DNA from: Mariprofundaceae bacterium
GTDB taxonomy: Bacteria > Pseudomonadota > Zetaproteobacteria > Mariprofundales > Mariprofundaceae
Reading direction: 5' to 3'
Length of the DNA stretch: 8,350 nt
Assembly (NCBI GenBank): GCA_030950875.1
Contig: JAUZQS010000033.1
Span: 1 to 8,350 of the forward strand
Shown: positions 1-6,703 of the stretch, one piece after another
Position numbering within the stretch: the first letter of the stretch is position 1
Layout: each line of letters begins with the position of its first letter
The notes under the pieces: generated by a model
Told to the model about the DNA's origin: nothing
Seen by the model: only the letters and a program-made list of their open reading frames with translations
Database searches by the model: none
Translations under genes and position numbers: made by a program

Positions 1-714
1 ATCGCCTGATTCACCTTCATTTTTTGGGGCTTTAAGTGAACTAACATGCAGGCCGCATTCTGCTAATGTCTCTTGATTTTCCCACCACCAACGACCAGAA
101 CGAGGATCTTCCCCCATACTGATTGCCCGCGTACATGGCTCACAACCAATCGACACATAAAATTCATCATGCAATGTATTGTATGGCAAATCATGTTCAC
201 GAATATATGCCCATACATCTTTTTCTGTCCAATTACGCATCGGATTATATTTTTTCAAACCATACACAGGGTCATCTTCCACAGGTGATATCTCAGCACG
301 ATTTTTCGCTTGATCTTTGCGCCGTCCTGTAATCCATGCTTCCATACCATGCAGCGCTTTTTCTAAAGGCCTAACCTTACGCACTTCACAACATAACTTG
401 CGATTTTCCACAGACTTAAGGAATAAATTTACCCCGTGGTCATGCACCATATTCTGTACTGCATCTGAATCTGGAAATAGTATATGCAGCACATTACCAT
501 AACGTTCACGTATCGCATCCATCAAAACGTATGTTGCTTGAGGCAAACGTCCTGTATCCAATGTTAAAACGCCAATATCCAATTTATAACGGCAAATTAA
601 ATCAATCAGCACCATACCCTGTGAGCCCAAACTGCATGAGTAAAGCAGTTTATCCCCATGCTTATCTTTGGCTTCGCGTAATAATGATACTGCCTCATCA
701 ATCAAAAGCTTCAT
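1..714 (-). CDS. cysH: Assimilatory APS reductase CysH (partial, 3' end outside window)
   Basis: Predicted thioredoxin-dependent reduction of adenosine 5'-phosphosulfate to sulfite and AMP in the cytoplasm. 238 codons are open to the window edge. Visible motifs: nucleotide-binding stretch SCSLGSQG near residues 26-33, LDTGRLPQATY at 52-62, TGRRKDQA at 129-136, adjacent cysteines C108-C109, C191-EP-C194, and the C-terminal ECGLH with C220. The CC plus CxxC set is the [4Fe-4S] ligand pattern that separates APS reductases from cluster-free PAPS reductases; C220 matches the catalytic cysteine. The start ATG overlaps the stop of the upstream fusion gene (ATGA), and GGAGG lies 4 nt before it. Relatives end soon after ECGLH, and here 16 further residues follow, so the stop is probably just beyond position 1. 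Substrate preference is inferred from motifs. Confidence 0.95.
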   Translation of the reverse strand, partial: MKLLIDEAVSLLREAKDKHGDKLLYSCSLGSQGMVLIDLICRYKLDIGVLTLDTGRLPQATYVLMDAIRERYGNVLHILFPDSDAVQNMVHDHGVNLFLKSVENRKLCCEVRKVRPLEKALHGMEAWITGRRKDQAKNRAEISPVEDDPVYGLKKYNPMRNWTEKDVWAYIREHDLPYNTLHDEFYVSIGCEPCTRAISMGEDPRSGRWWWENQETLAECGLHVSSLKAPKNEGESGD

Positions 715-3344
715 TGCACCTCCAATAATGACAATCCAACCACTGGCCACCAATAACTTACGACCAGCATAAACAACAGAAATGCAGAAACCGATAGCAA
801 CGCACCATAACGCAACATGCTGCCACTACTTAAATAACCAGTGGCATAAATCATCGCATTCGGCGGCGTACTCATGGGCAACATAAATGCAAAACCAGCC
901 ACAATACCAATCGTTAGGGCAACACCTACAGGGTCAAGACCCGCAGACATGCCAATCGGCATAGCAATCGGCAATACAATCGCCACAGCAGCAGCATTGC
1001 TTACACCTTCCGTAAACAATAACGTCATCAATACCAAGAATGCCACCAGTGCCAAACCCACCATATCACCTGGAATCAAACTGTGTGCTAACCAAACAGC
1101 GGCACCTGTATCGGATAGTGCCTTACCAATGGCAATGGCGCCGCCATACATGAGTACAACACTCCAAGATACATGCTGCTCAATAGCTTTCCATTCCACC
1201 AAACGTAAGGCAAACATCAATACGACAGCAATCAAAGAAATACTCGCCAGCGTGTTGGCATGTCCTGCAAGCATCCATGCCAACACCGTGAAGGACAATA
1301 AAATTGCCATCAACCAGCCTTTCACACCAAGACTACCCAACTCAAGGCGACGCTGTCCAAAACGATGCCGAACAGCGTCCAAATCCAATGTTACCGATGA
1401 TGTCATGCGCAATAATAAGTATAAGGCAACCGATAACACACCCATTACCAATGGTAATGCCGCTAACGTCCATTGCAAAAAGGAGAAGGAATGACCTGTA
1501 AGCTCGCTACTCAAAGCCAGAGCCAAAGGCCCGCGTGCGCCACCCAATAGGGTCGTGACCCCACCAATAATGGCTCCCCACGCCAAAGCAAAAAATATAG
1601 CCTGAGCATAAGCATGGCCTTTTTTCAAACCCAAACTACGTACAATTTCCCAAGCAATCGGCAAAAATAATGCGGCCACAGCGTGCTCTGGCATCACACA
1701 TGCCATCAAGGCAGGCAGCAATAACATCGCACATAAAAGTTGTTTGGGGCTATGGGCTACACGATCCAAAACCCCCAGCGCCACACGTTCTGATAAGCCG
1801 CTTTGCATCACACCCGCAACCAACATAAAAGCACCAAGAATAAAGAATACTGCAGGGTTACCAAACAAGGAAAATACATTCGATGCGGACATTACTCCCA
1901 GCATAGGCAGCAAAGCCATGCCTAACAACGATGTCACCACCAAAGGTAATAACTGTGTTACCCACAATACCAAACATAATAAAAAAACCAGCAACGCATG
2001 CCAAGCTTCAGAACTCAAGCCTTCAGGCGCATCAGAAATAGCCCCGATTGCAAATGCCACCACAATCATAAACATTGCCACAAAGGGTGCTGCCTGTGCA
2101 GCCAATAAACGATGAAAGGGTCTAGCATCGGCCTTATCACCATTACCAACACGTAAATGCCTGCGGAAGCCATCCAACCAGCCACCCCAATGCCTGCCAA
2201 ATGATGATGTGACCCAACGCTCAGATATCGCAGGCGGATCACCATCCAACACGCGACTTTCCATCGGTGTTAATACACGCCCCATATCACGCAAACGATG
2301 CGTAGGTAAACCCGATGTTTCCAATAGTTGGTACTGCCATAACAAGGCATTTTCAACATCATCCAAGGCTGGTATTTTCACATCTTGCAAAGGTGTTCCC
2401 GGCAAAGGCCGAAAGGGAATGAGTAGTGGTACAATACCTTTATCCACTAGCACCTTCAGCCCATCTAATGTTGAGTTCAAGGGTTCCAAGCCAACAATTA
2501 AATGACTTACCACCGCACCCGATCGAAATACGTTACGGGCATGTTCCAAGGCTTTCCAAATAGCATCTTGGCCACCCTGTTGCTCTTTGCCTGGACAAAT
2601 TTCTGTAAAACATTTGTTATCAAAGACTTCCAAATTACAAATGAAAATATCCAAGCCCGCAGCATACAATGCATCAATTACGCTTACGTCTTTCGGCGCA
2701 ACTGTTTCCAAAGCAATTTGCCTATGCCCCAAATGCCTGCGCAATAAAGCAATAACAGGAATCAAACGTGATAAGCCCACATCATCATTGGGCGTGAACC
2801 CGTTGTATAAATAGACCGTATCCACCTCACGTTCATCCAAGGCTGCCAGTACCACTTCCACCAACTCCAAGGCATCACGCAATGGCGGTTCTTGCTCATT
2901 TAACATCGAATCAAACTGGCAATAAGCACACGCTTGGCCAGGCTGCGAGAAAAAACCACAGCCCATAAATGGCTGTAAAATCAATAACCGATCATGCAAA
3001 GAAGCAAAGCTTCCCATACGTGAACCTTTACGGGTCAACTTGCTATAAAAAGCTGGTGCTTCAACCAACTCAACTGTTTCCAACTCTCCACCACACGACA
3101 TAATCGCCTTGCCATCAGCAACAACCTGTAAAGAGAAACCACTGGCTTCTGTGTAAGGTTGACCCACAGGCACTGAACAAAAATGTCCACTGGCTAGACG
3201 CAAATCCAATGTTGATTCTGCACTATTGGACTGTGCCAGCCAGCGTGAGCTATCTGGCAAACCATTGGGCAATGCCAAACCACGACTCACCAACGAAAGC
3301 TTGGTGCGCCCTGGATTGGAAAAAGGATGGAGATCGTTGGTCAT
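711..3344 (-). CDS. Radical SAM - DASS/SLC13 anion transporter fusion
   Basis: An 877-residue two-part protein. Residues about 120-360 look like a radical SAM domain: C129-X9-C139-X2-C142 (GCG...ACAYCQFD), a strand/loop YLYNGFTPND at 178-187, EVFDN at 239-243, ICPGK at 249-253 and a late strand with IPFRPLPGTPL at 309-319, reminiscent of biotin-synthase-like or Elp3-like enzymes. Residues 1-118 are unassigned and 361-410 form a polar linker. Residues about 415-870 carry many hydrophobic segments typical of the divalent anion:sodium symporter family, with SNA at 782-784 and STPPNAMIYATGY at 825-837. VcINDY-type transporters have a cytoplasmic N-terminus, which would place the radical SAM domain in the cytosol. 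Context suggests sulfate or a related oxyanion as substrate; the radical SAM reaction is unknown. The start ATG follows the reductase TAA directly with no good Shine-Dalgarno close by, suggesting translational coupling. No internal break is visible. Confidence 0.85.
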   Translation of the reverse strand: MTNDLHPFSNPGRTKLSLVSRGLALPNGLPDSSRWLAQSNSAESTLDLRLASGHFCSVPVGQPYTEASGFSLQVVADGKAIMSCGGELETVELVEAPAFYSKLTRKGSRMGSFASLHDRLLILQPFMGCGFFSQPGQACAYCQFDSMLNEQEPPLRDALELVEVVLAALDEREVDTVYLYNGFTPNDDVGLSRLIPVIALLRRHLGHRQIALETVAPKDVSVIDALYAAGLDIFICNLEVFDNKCFTEICPGKEQQGGQDAIWKALEHARNVFRSGAVVSHLIVGLEPLNSTLDGLKVLVDKGIVPLLIPFRPLPGTPLQDVKIPALDDVENALLWQYQLLETSGLPTHRLRDMGRVLTPMESRVLDGDPPAISERWVTSSFGRHWGGWLDGFRRHLRVGNGDKADARPFHRLLAAQAAPFVAMFMIVVAFAIGAISDAPEGLSSEAWHALLVFLLCLVLWVTQLLPLVVTSLLGMALLPMLGVMSASNVFSLFGNPAVFFILGAFMLVAGVMQSGLSERVALGVLDRVAHSPKQLLCAMLLLPALMACVMPEHAVAALFLPIAWEIVRSLGLKKGHAYAQAIFFALAWGAIIGGVTTLLGGARGPLALALSSELTGHSFSFLQWTLAALPLVMGVLSVALYLLLRMTSSVTLDLDAVRHRFGQRRLELGSLGVKGWLMAILLSFTVLAWMLAGHANTLASISLIAVVLMFALRLVEWKAIEQHVSWSVVLMYGGAIAIGKALSDTGAAVWLAHSLIPGDMVGLALVAFLVLMTLLFTEGVSNAAAVAIVLPIAMPIGMSAGLDPVGVALTIGIVAGFAFMLPMSTPPNAMIYATGYLSSGSMLRYGALLSVSAFLLFMLVVSYWWPVVGLSLLEVQ
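717..723 (-). promoter_or_regulatory. Ribosome binding site of cysH
   Basis: GGAGGTG on the minus strand, with its GGAGG core 4 nt from the cysH ATG. It lies inside the last codons of the transporter fusion and fixes the cysH start at 714, giving the ATGA stop/start overlap typical of translational coupling. Confidence 0.75.
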
Positions 3345-5687
3345 TTAGATTTGAGAAACCTTCTCTACCACAATACGCCACTGTGTATCCGAAAGTTGCT
3401 CTTTCACATGCACTTTTTGACCTTGCTCTTCTAAGGATAGCGGCACATTTTCAATCGGTGCCCCATCAACTAAGATCACTTCCAATTGTGAACCAATCGC
3501 CATCGTTGAAAGCTTGATTTTCGTTTTCACAAAATTCATCGGGCATGCCACACCTGATAAGTCCAGCGTAACTATATCCGACGAGCTTTCTGCCTGTTTT
3601 TCATCAGCAGCACTTTCTTCATCAGCATCAGGAACCGCTGCAAAACGTTTATCGGCCAAGGCAACCCATGCACCCTGTACATCTTTTAATTTGGTCACAC
3701 CCGCAGCTGGATCCGCCAAATCAATGCTCATCAAAGCACCTTGCACAGCATGAAAGTGCTTCATGACTTCCGTATCGCCACCAGCATTGCCCATTAACAA
3801 TCCAAATACTTCCGCATCATCTTCAGGGGCTTCGCCGAAAGCGACCAAAAATGCCCTAGCCGTCGAAATCGCTGACCTACGCAAGGCTGTTTGTGCTTCT
3901 GCCCAAAACATGGCATCAACATGCGCTCGTGCAATCAATAATTCGTATTCAGCTTCAGAAATCAACGCATCGGACATGCTCAATACTGCACCCGCACATT
4001 CACCTTTTTTATTACCCTTGGTATTAAAAGCTTCGTTCTCATTCCAGTCGTAAATCAGACCATCGACTTCACCAGCATCGGCTTTGAACGGCGCAAGAAT
4101 CTCAGACAAGCCTTCTTTACCCAAACGCTCAGCCCAATCATGCACACTTTCAGCTTCTTTACGGCCGTCTTTATAAGCATTCAACACAGCCATGCCCGCT
4201 TCTGGGGCATGCTTGGCAGGCACCCATTCTGAAGCAAAAGCAAACGGCTGACCTGCCACACCAGAGCCTCCAACATGCAATTGATAATGCGGCACAGGCT
4301 GACCTGCAACCTTTTTCGCCATGCCATGAAACCCAAGATCTGCAATATGATGACGACCACAGGAATGCTGACACCCCGACGCTTTCACTGTGATATTTGC
4401 CAAAGTTGCGTCCTGTTTCAAATCAACCATCAAAGGCTGCAATGCTTCTGCTAGACCACGGCTAGAGGTAATGCCCAAACGGCATGTTTCAGTACCAGGG
4501 CAGGCGGTGATATCTGAAATGCCACGCGCAAATGAGGTTGGAATACCTGCATTACCCAACATCTCTACCACATCATCAACTTTTTCAGCAGCCACACCAA
4601 CGATAATCAAACCTTGCTCAGTGGTTACACGCAACTCTTTGGTCGCGCCCAAACGCGCTGCTTCTGCCACTGCACGACATTGAAGAGGCGTTAAATCACC
4701 ACGGAAAACATTTAATAAAATAGATTTCTTGCCGTCATGTTGATCAACAACGCCACTTTCATTAAACGGCATCGCATTTGTTGGCGTACGCCAATTAGCT
4801 TCGGGATATCCAGCATCACCTTGATGCGTCGATTCAATCACTGCACGTTGTTTTTTATACTCTTCAATAAAACCTTCTTTACCAAGCTTTTGCATGACAT
4901 ATTTCATGCGAGCCCGAGCCCGACGTTTACGATCAGAGAATTTAAAGTGAATACGCATCAAGGCTTCACCCACCAAAAGAATTTCTGATTCTTCCACGAA
5001 TTCTTCCAATAAAATGGCTTGTACTGGTTGCGAAGATAGTCCGCCCGCAGCCCAAACCTTAAAGCCAGCCTTGCCATCCTTATGCGTTGCTATAAAACCA
5101 ATATCGTGCATGCCACCCAAACCACAATCGGTATCACAGCCAGAAAATGTTACTTTAAATTTACGCGGAAACTGCTGAGCCAATGGATGACGCAAGAAAT
5201 ATTCAGTGAACTTGCGAGCATGAATACTCACATCCGCATGTTCAGCCGGACATTTCCCTGCTAAAAAGCATGTCGTGACATTACGTACTGTATTACCACA
5301 GGCTTCACGCGAGGTTAAACCTGCACCATCCATTTTTCTCAAAAATGCTACAACATCATCAAGCGAAACAAAGTTTACTTGAATATCCTGACGCGTGGTA
5401 ATATGCACCACCTTTTCAGGGGCTTCTTTTAACGTACCATCTGTTGGCAAGCAACCACCATAAGACTCTGCACAATCACCCAGCACTTCAAGCTGTTCAG
5501 GAGTCAAATTGCCACCTGGCAATTTAACGCGAATCATCTGCACGCCTTCTTGACGCTGGCCATACACACCCATCTGCAAACGAAATGGGGTAAACCGCTC
5601 TTCAGCCATGCTTCCCGCTTTAAAAGCCTTGTAACCAGCTTCAAATTCATCAACGTCTGCTGTTTGTGCAAAATCAAATGTAGTCAT
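3345..5687 (-). CDS. Siroheme sulfite/nitrite reductase with C-terminal TusA domain
   Basis: A 780-residue cytoplasmic hemoprotein, most likely reducing sulfite to sulfide given its neighbours; nitrite reduction cannot be excluded. Residues about 30-545 hold the two pseudo-symmetric ferredoxin-like plus siroheme units: VYGQRQEGVQMIRVKLPGG at 41-59, TTRQDIQVNF at 97-106, then C140-X5-C146 and C184-X3-C188; in the second unit C396-X5-C402 and C439-X3-C443, the usual siroheme-[4Fe-4S] ligands. Residues about 570-685 form a helical segment of unknown role, followed by an acidic linker (687-702). Residues about 704-780 are a TusA/SirA-like domain with C715 in CPMN, where TusA normally has CPxP. 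There is no flavin domain, so electrons probably come from ferredoxin or a separate partner. A GAGG sequence lies 9 nt before the ATG. The stop abuts the ATG of the transporter fusion. Confidence 0.92.
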   Translation of the reverse strand: MTTFDFAQTADVDEFEAGYKAFKAGSMAEERFTPFRLQMGVYGQRQEGVQMIRVKLPGGNLTPEQLEVLGDCAESYGGCLPTDGTLKEAPEKVVHITTRQDIQVNFVSLDDVVAFLRKMDGAGLTSREACGNTVRNVTTCFLAGKCPAEHADVSIHARKFTEYFLRHPLAQQFPRKFKVTFSGCDTDCGLGGMHDIGFIATHKDGKAGFKVWAAGGLSSQPVQAILLEEFVEESEILLVGEALMRIHFKFSDRKRRARARMKYVMQKLGKEGFIEEYKKQRAVIESTHQGDAGYPEANWRTPTNAMPFNESGVVDQHDGKKSILLNVFRGDLTPLQCRAVAEAARLGATKELRVTTEQGLIIVGVAAEKVDDVVEMLGNAGIPTSFARGISDITACPGTETCRLGITSSRGLAEALQPLMVDLKQDATLANITVKASGCQHSCGRHHIADLGFHGMAKKVAGQPVPHYQLHVGGSGVAGQPFAFASEWVPAKHAPEAGMAVLNAYKDGRKEAESVHDWAERLGKEGLSEILAPFKADAGEVDGLIYDWNENEAFNTKGNKKGECAGAVLSMSDALISEAEYELLIARAHVDAMFWAEAQTALRRSAISTARAFLVAFGEAPEDDAEVFGLLMGNAGGDTEVMKHFHAVQGALMSIDLADPAAGVTKLKDVQGAWVALADKRFAAVPDADEESAADEKQAESSSDIVTLDLSGVACPMNFVKTKIKLSTMAIGSQLEVILVDGAPIENVPLSLEEQGQKVHVKEQLSDTQWRIVVEKVSQI

Positions 5688-5695
5688 ATTCTTTA

Positions 5696-5716
5696 ACCTC
5701 TATTTACCACAGAGGT
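5696..5716 (-). promoter_or_regulatory. Possible hairpin covering the reductase ribosome binding site
   Basis: In the minus-strand transcript ACCUCU (5716-5711, the end of repeat copy A) is complementary to AGAGGU (5701-5696), which contains the Shine-Dalgarno of the reductase gene. This gives 6 bp with a 9-nt loop. The ACCUCU segment also overlaps the outer arm of the long repeat hairpin, so the two structures exclude each other. Base pairing is seen; a regulatory role is inference. Confidence 0.4.
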
Positions 5717-5772
5717 ACAAAGGCACAGAGGGAAAAATACATATTTAAACTTTCTCTGTGGCTCTGTGACCC
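5706..5772. repeat. Intergenic inverted repeat, copy A
   Basis: Fills most of the 100-nt gap between moeB and the reductase gene. CACAGAG at 5708-5714 pairs with CTCTGTG at 5762-5768, and CACAGAG at 5724-5730 pairs with CTCTGTG at 5754-5760, giving nested stems around an AT-rich loop. Its left arm shares 21 of 23 positions with copy B at 6630-6652, including the block ACAAAGGCACAGA. It is not followed by a U-tract in the direction of transcription, so a simple terminator is unlikely. Confidence 0.8.
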
Positions 5773-5787
5773 TATGATTAAAAATAT

Positions 5788-6609
5788 TTATTCGCCGAAT
5801 TTTAATTCGCAGGCTTGCTCATATGTCACCAAATCCGTGATCGTGGGATTTTCACCACACAATGGGCAACCTGGATCTTTACGCAATTTCAACTTCTTCC
5901 ATTCCATACGCAAGGCATCAAACAGCATTAATTTACCCGACAATGAGTCACCAATACCAAGAATTTCTTTCACTGCTTCCACTGCTTGAATCGTGCCCAC
6001 AGCACCCGCCAAAGCACCCAAAATACCAGCTTCCGAACATGAAGGAACCAAGCCTGTTGGAGGCGGCTCTGGATACAAACAACGGTAACAAGGCCCTTCT
6101 TTATGAACATGCGGTTTGTAGGTCGCTACTTGCCCTTCAAAGCGGAACATTGCCCCAGAAATCAATGTTTTTTTCTCAAAATAACATGCATCATTCACCA
6201 AAAATCGCGTTGGAAAGTTATCACAACCATCAATAATCAAATCATATTCACGAATAATCTCACGAATATTATCTTCAGTAACAAAATAGTTATAGGTGTT
6301 CACTTTCACATCAGGGTTCAGCTCTTGCATGGTCTGCTTAGCAGACTCCACTTTCGGTGAACCTATACGGTTTTGATTATGAATAATTTGACGCTGTAAA
6401 TTTGATAAATCCACCACATCAGCATCGGCAATACCAATCGTACCCACACCTGCTGCCGCCAAATAATAGGCCACTGGCGAACCCAAGCCGCCTGCACCAA
6501 TCATAAATACTTTTGCATTCAAGAGCTTTGATTGCCCTTCCGCGCCAACCTCTGGCAAAATAATATGGCGTGAATAACGCTCAATTTGCTCTTCTGTAAA
6601 ATCAATCAT
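5788..6609 (-). CDS. moeB: MoeB/ThiF-family E1-like sulfur-carrier adenylyltransferase
   Basis: A 273-residue cytoplasmic enzyme predicted to adenylate the C-terminal glycine of a ubiquitin-like sulfur carrier using ATP. Motifs: GAGGLGS at 38-44 (ATP binding), NLQRQ at 70-74 with the conserved arginine R73, DGCDNFPTR at 127-135 with the adenylate-site aspartate D130, zinc cysteines C174/C177 (CYRC) and C248/C251 (CPLC), and a candidate catalytic cysteine C191 in PSCSEAGILG. The length matches MoeB or ThiF alone; the C-terminal rhodanese domain of MOCS3-like proteins is absent, so sulfur must come from another protein, perhaps the TusA domain encoded next. The likely client is the ThiS/MoaD-like protein at the operon head, so a role in cysteine biosynthesis (as HcyF- or MoeZ-like) is as plausible as molybdopterin or thiamine synthesis. 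A GAGG sequence lies 9 nt before the ATG. Confidence 0.93.
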   Translation of the reverse strand: MIDFTEEQIERYSRHIILPEVGAEGQSKLLNAKVFMIGAGGLGSPVAYYLAAAGVGTIGIADADVVDLSNLQRQIIHNQNRIGSPKVESAKQTMQELNPDVKVNTYNYFVTEDNIREIIREYDLIIDGCDNFPTRFLVNDACYFEKKTLISGAMFRFEGQVATYKPHVHKEGPCYRCLYPEPPPTGLVPSCSEAGILGALAGAVGTIQAVEAVKEILGIGDSLSGKLMLFDALRMEWKKLKLRKDPGCPLCGENPTITDLVTYEQACELKFGE

Positions 6610-6617
6610 GTTTTATA

Positions 6618-6639
6618 ACCTCAATAGCACCACCGAGGC
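6618..6639 (-). promoter_or_regulatory. Possible short hairpin covering the moeB ribosome binding site
   Basis: In the transcript GCCUC (6639-6635, from repeat copy B) can pair with GAGGU (6622-6618), which holds the moeB Shine-Dalgarno: four Watson-Crick pairs plus one G-U, with a 12-nt loop. This is weaker than the matching structure before the reductase gene, but occupies the same place relative to repeat and start codon. Confidence 0.3.
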
Positions 6640-6697
6640 ACAAAGGCACAGAAAAAACGTTATAACAGTTCTTTCGTGCTTCGTGTCTTCGTGGTTT
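6630..6697. repeat. Intergenic inverted repeat, copy B
   Basis: Lies in the 94-nt gap between cysK and moeB. The left arm (6630-6656) is imperfectly complementary to the right arm (6671-6697); read inward both give CCAC..GA.G.CAC.AAG-like strings. The left arm matches that of copy A at 21 of 23 positions (differences at the fifth and tenth bases). It resembles the dispersed CAC(A/G)AAGGCAC-type palindromic repeats seen between genes in several proteobacteria. No U-tract follows, so it is unlikely to be a simple terminator. Confidence 0.75.
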
Positions 6698-6703
6698 AAA
6701 AAA

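Noticed and set aside
73..728. Several short plus-strand open frames across cysH
   Set aside because: All are antisense to a confidently identified APS reductase and show no domain or ribosome-site support.
874..1494. A 206-codon open frame on the plus strand
   Set aside because: It lies wholly antisense to the conserved transporter domain, is rich in Thr/Ala/Asn/Ile as expected of a complementary-strand shadow, and shows no recognisable domain.
3354..3366. Small inverted repeat GAGAA/TTCTC near the end of the reductase gene, considered as a terminator
   Set aside because: Only 5 bp with a 3-nt loop, inside codons of the TusA domain, with no U-tract; the next gene starts directly at the stop codon.
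4171..4374. 67-codon minus-strand frame inside the reductase gene
   Set aside because: Same strand but a different frame from a clearly conserved siroheme reductase; cysteine/serine-rich out-of-frame translation with no supporting ribosome site.
5706..5772. Repeat copy A as a rho-independent terminator after moeB
   Set aside because: The loop is long, the stem is interrupted and no run of U follows; a ribosome site and a co-directional sulfur gene come straight after it.
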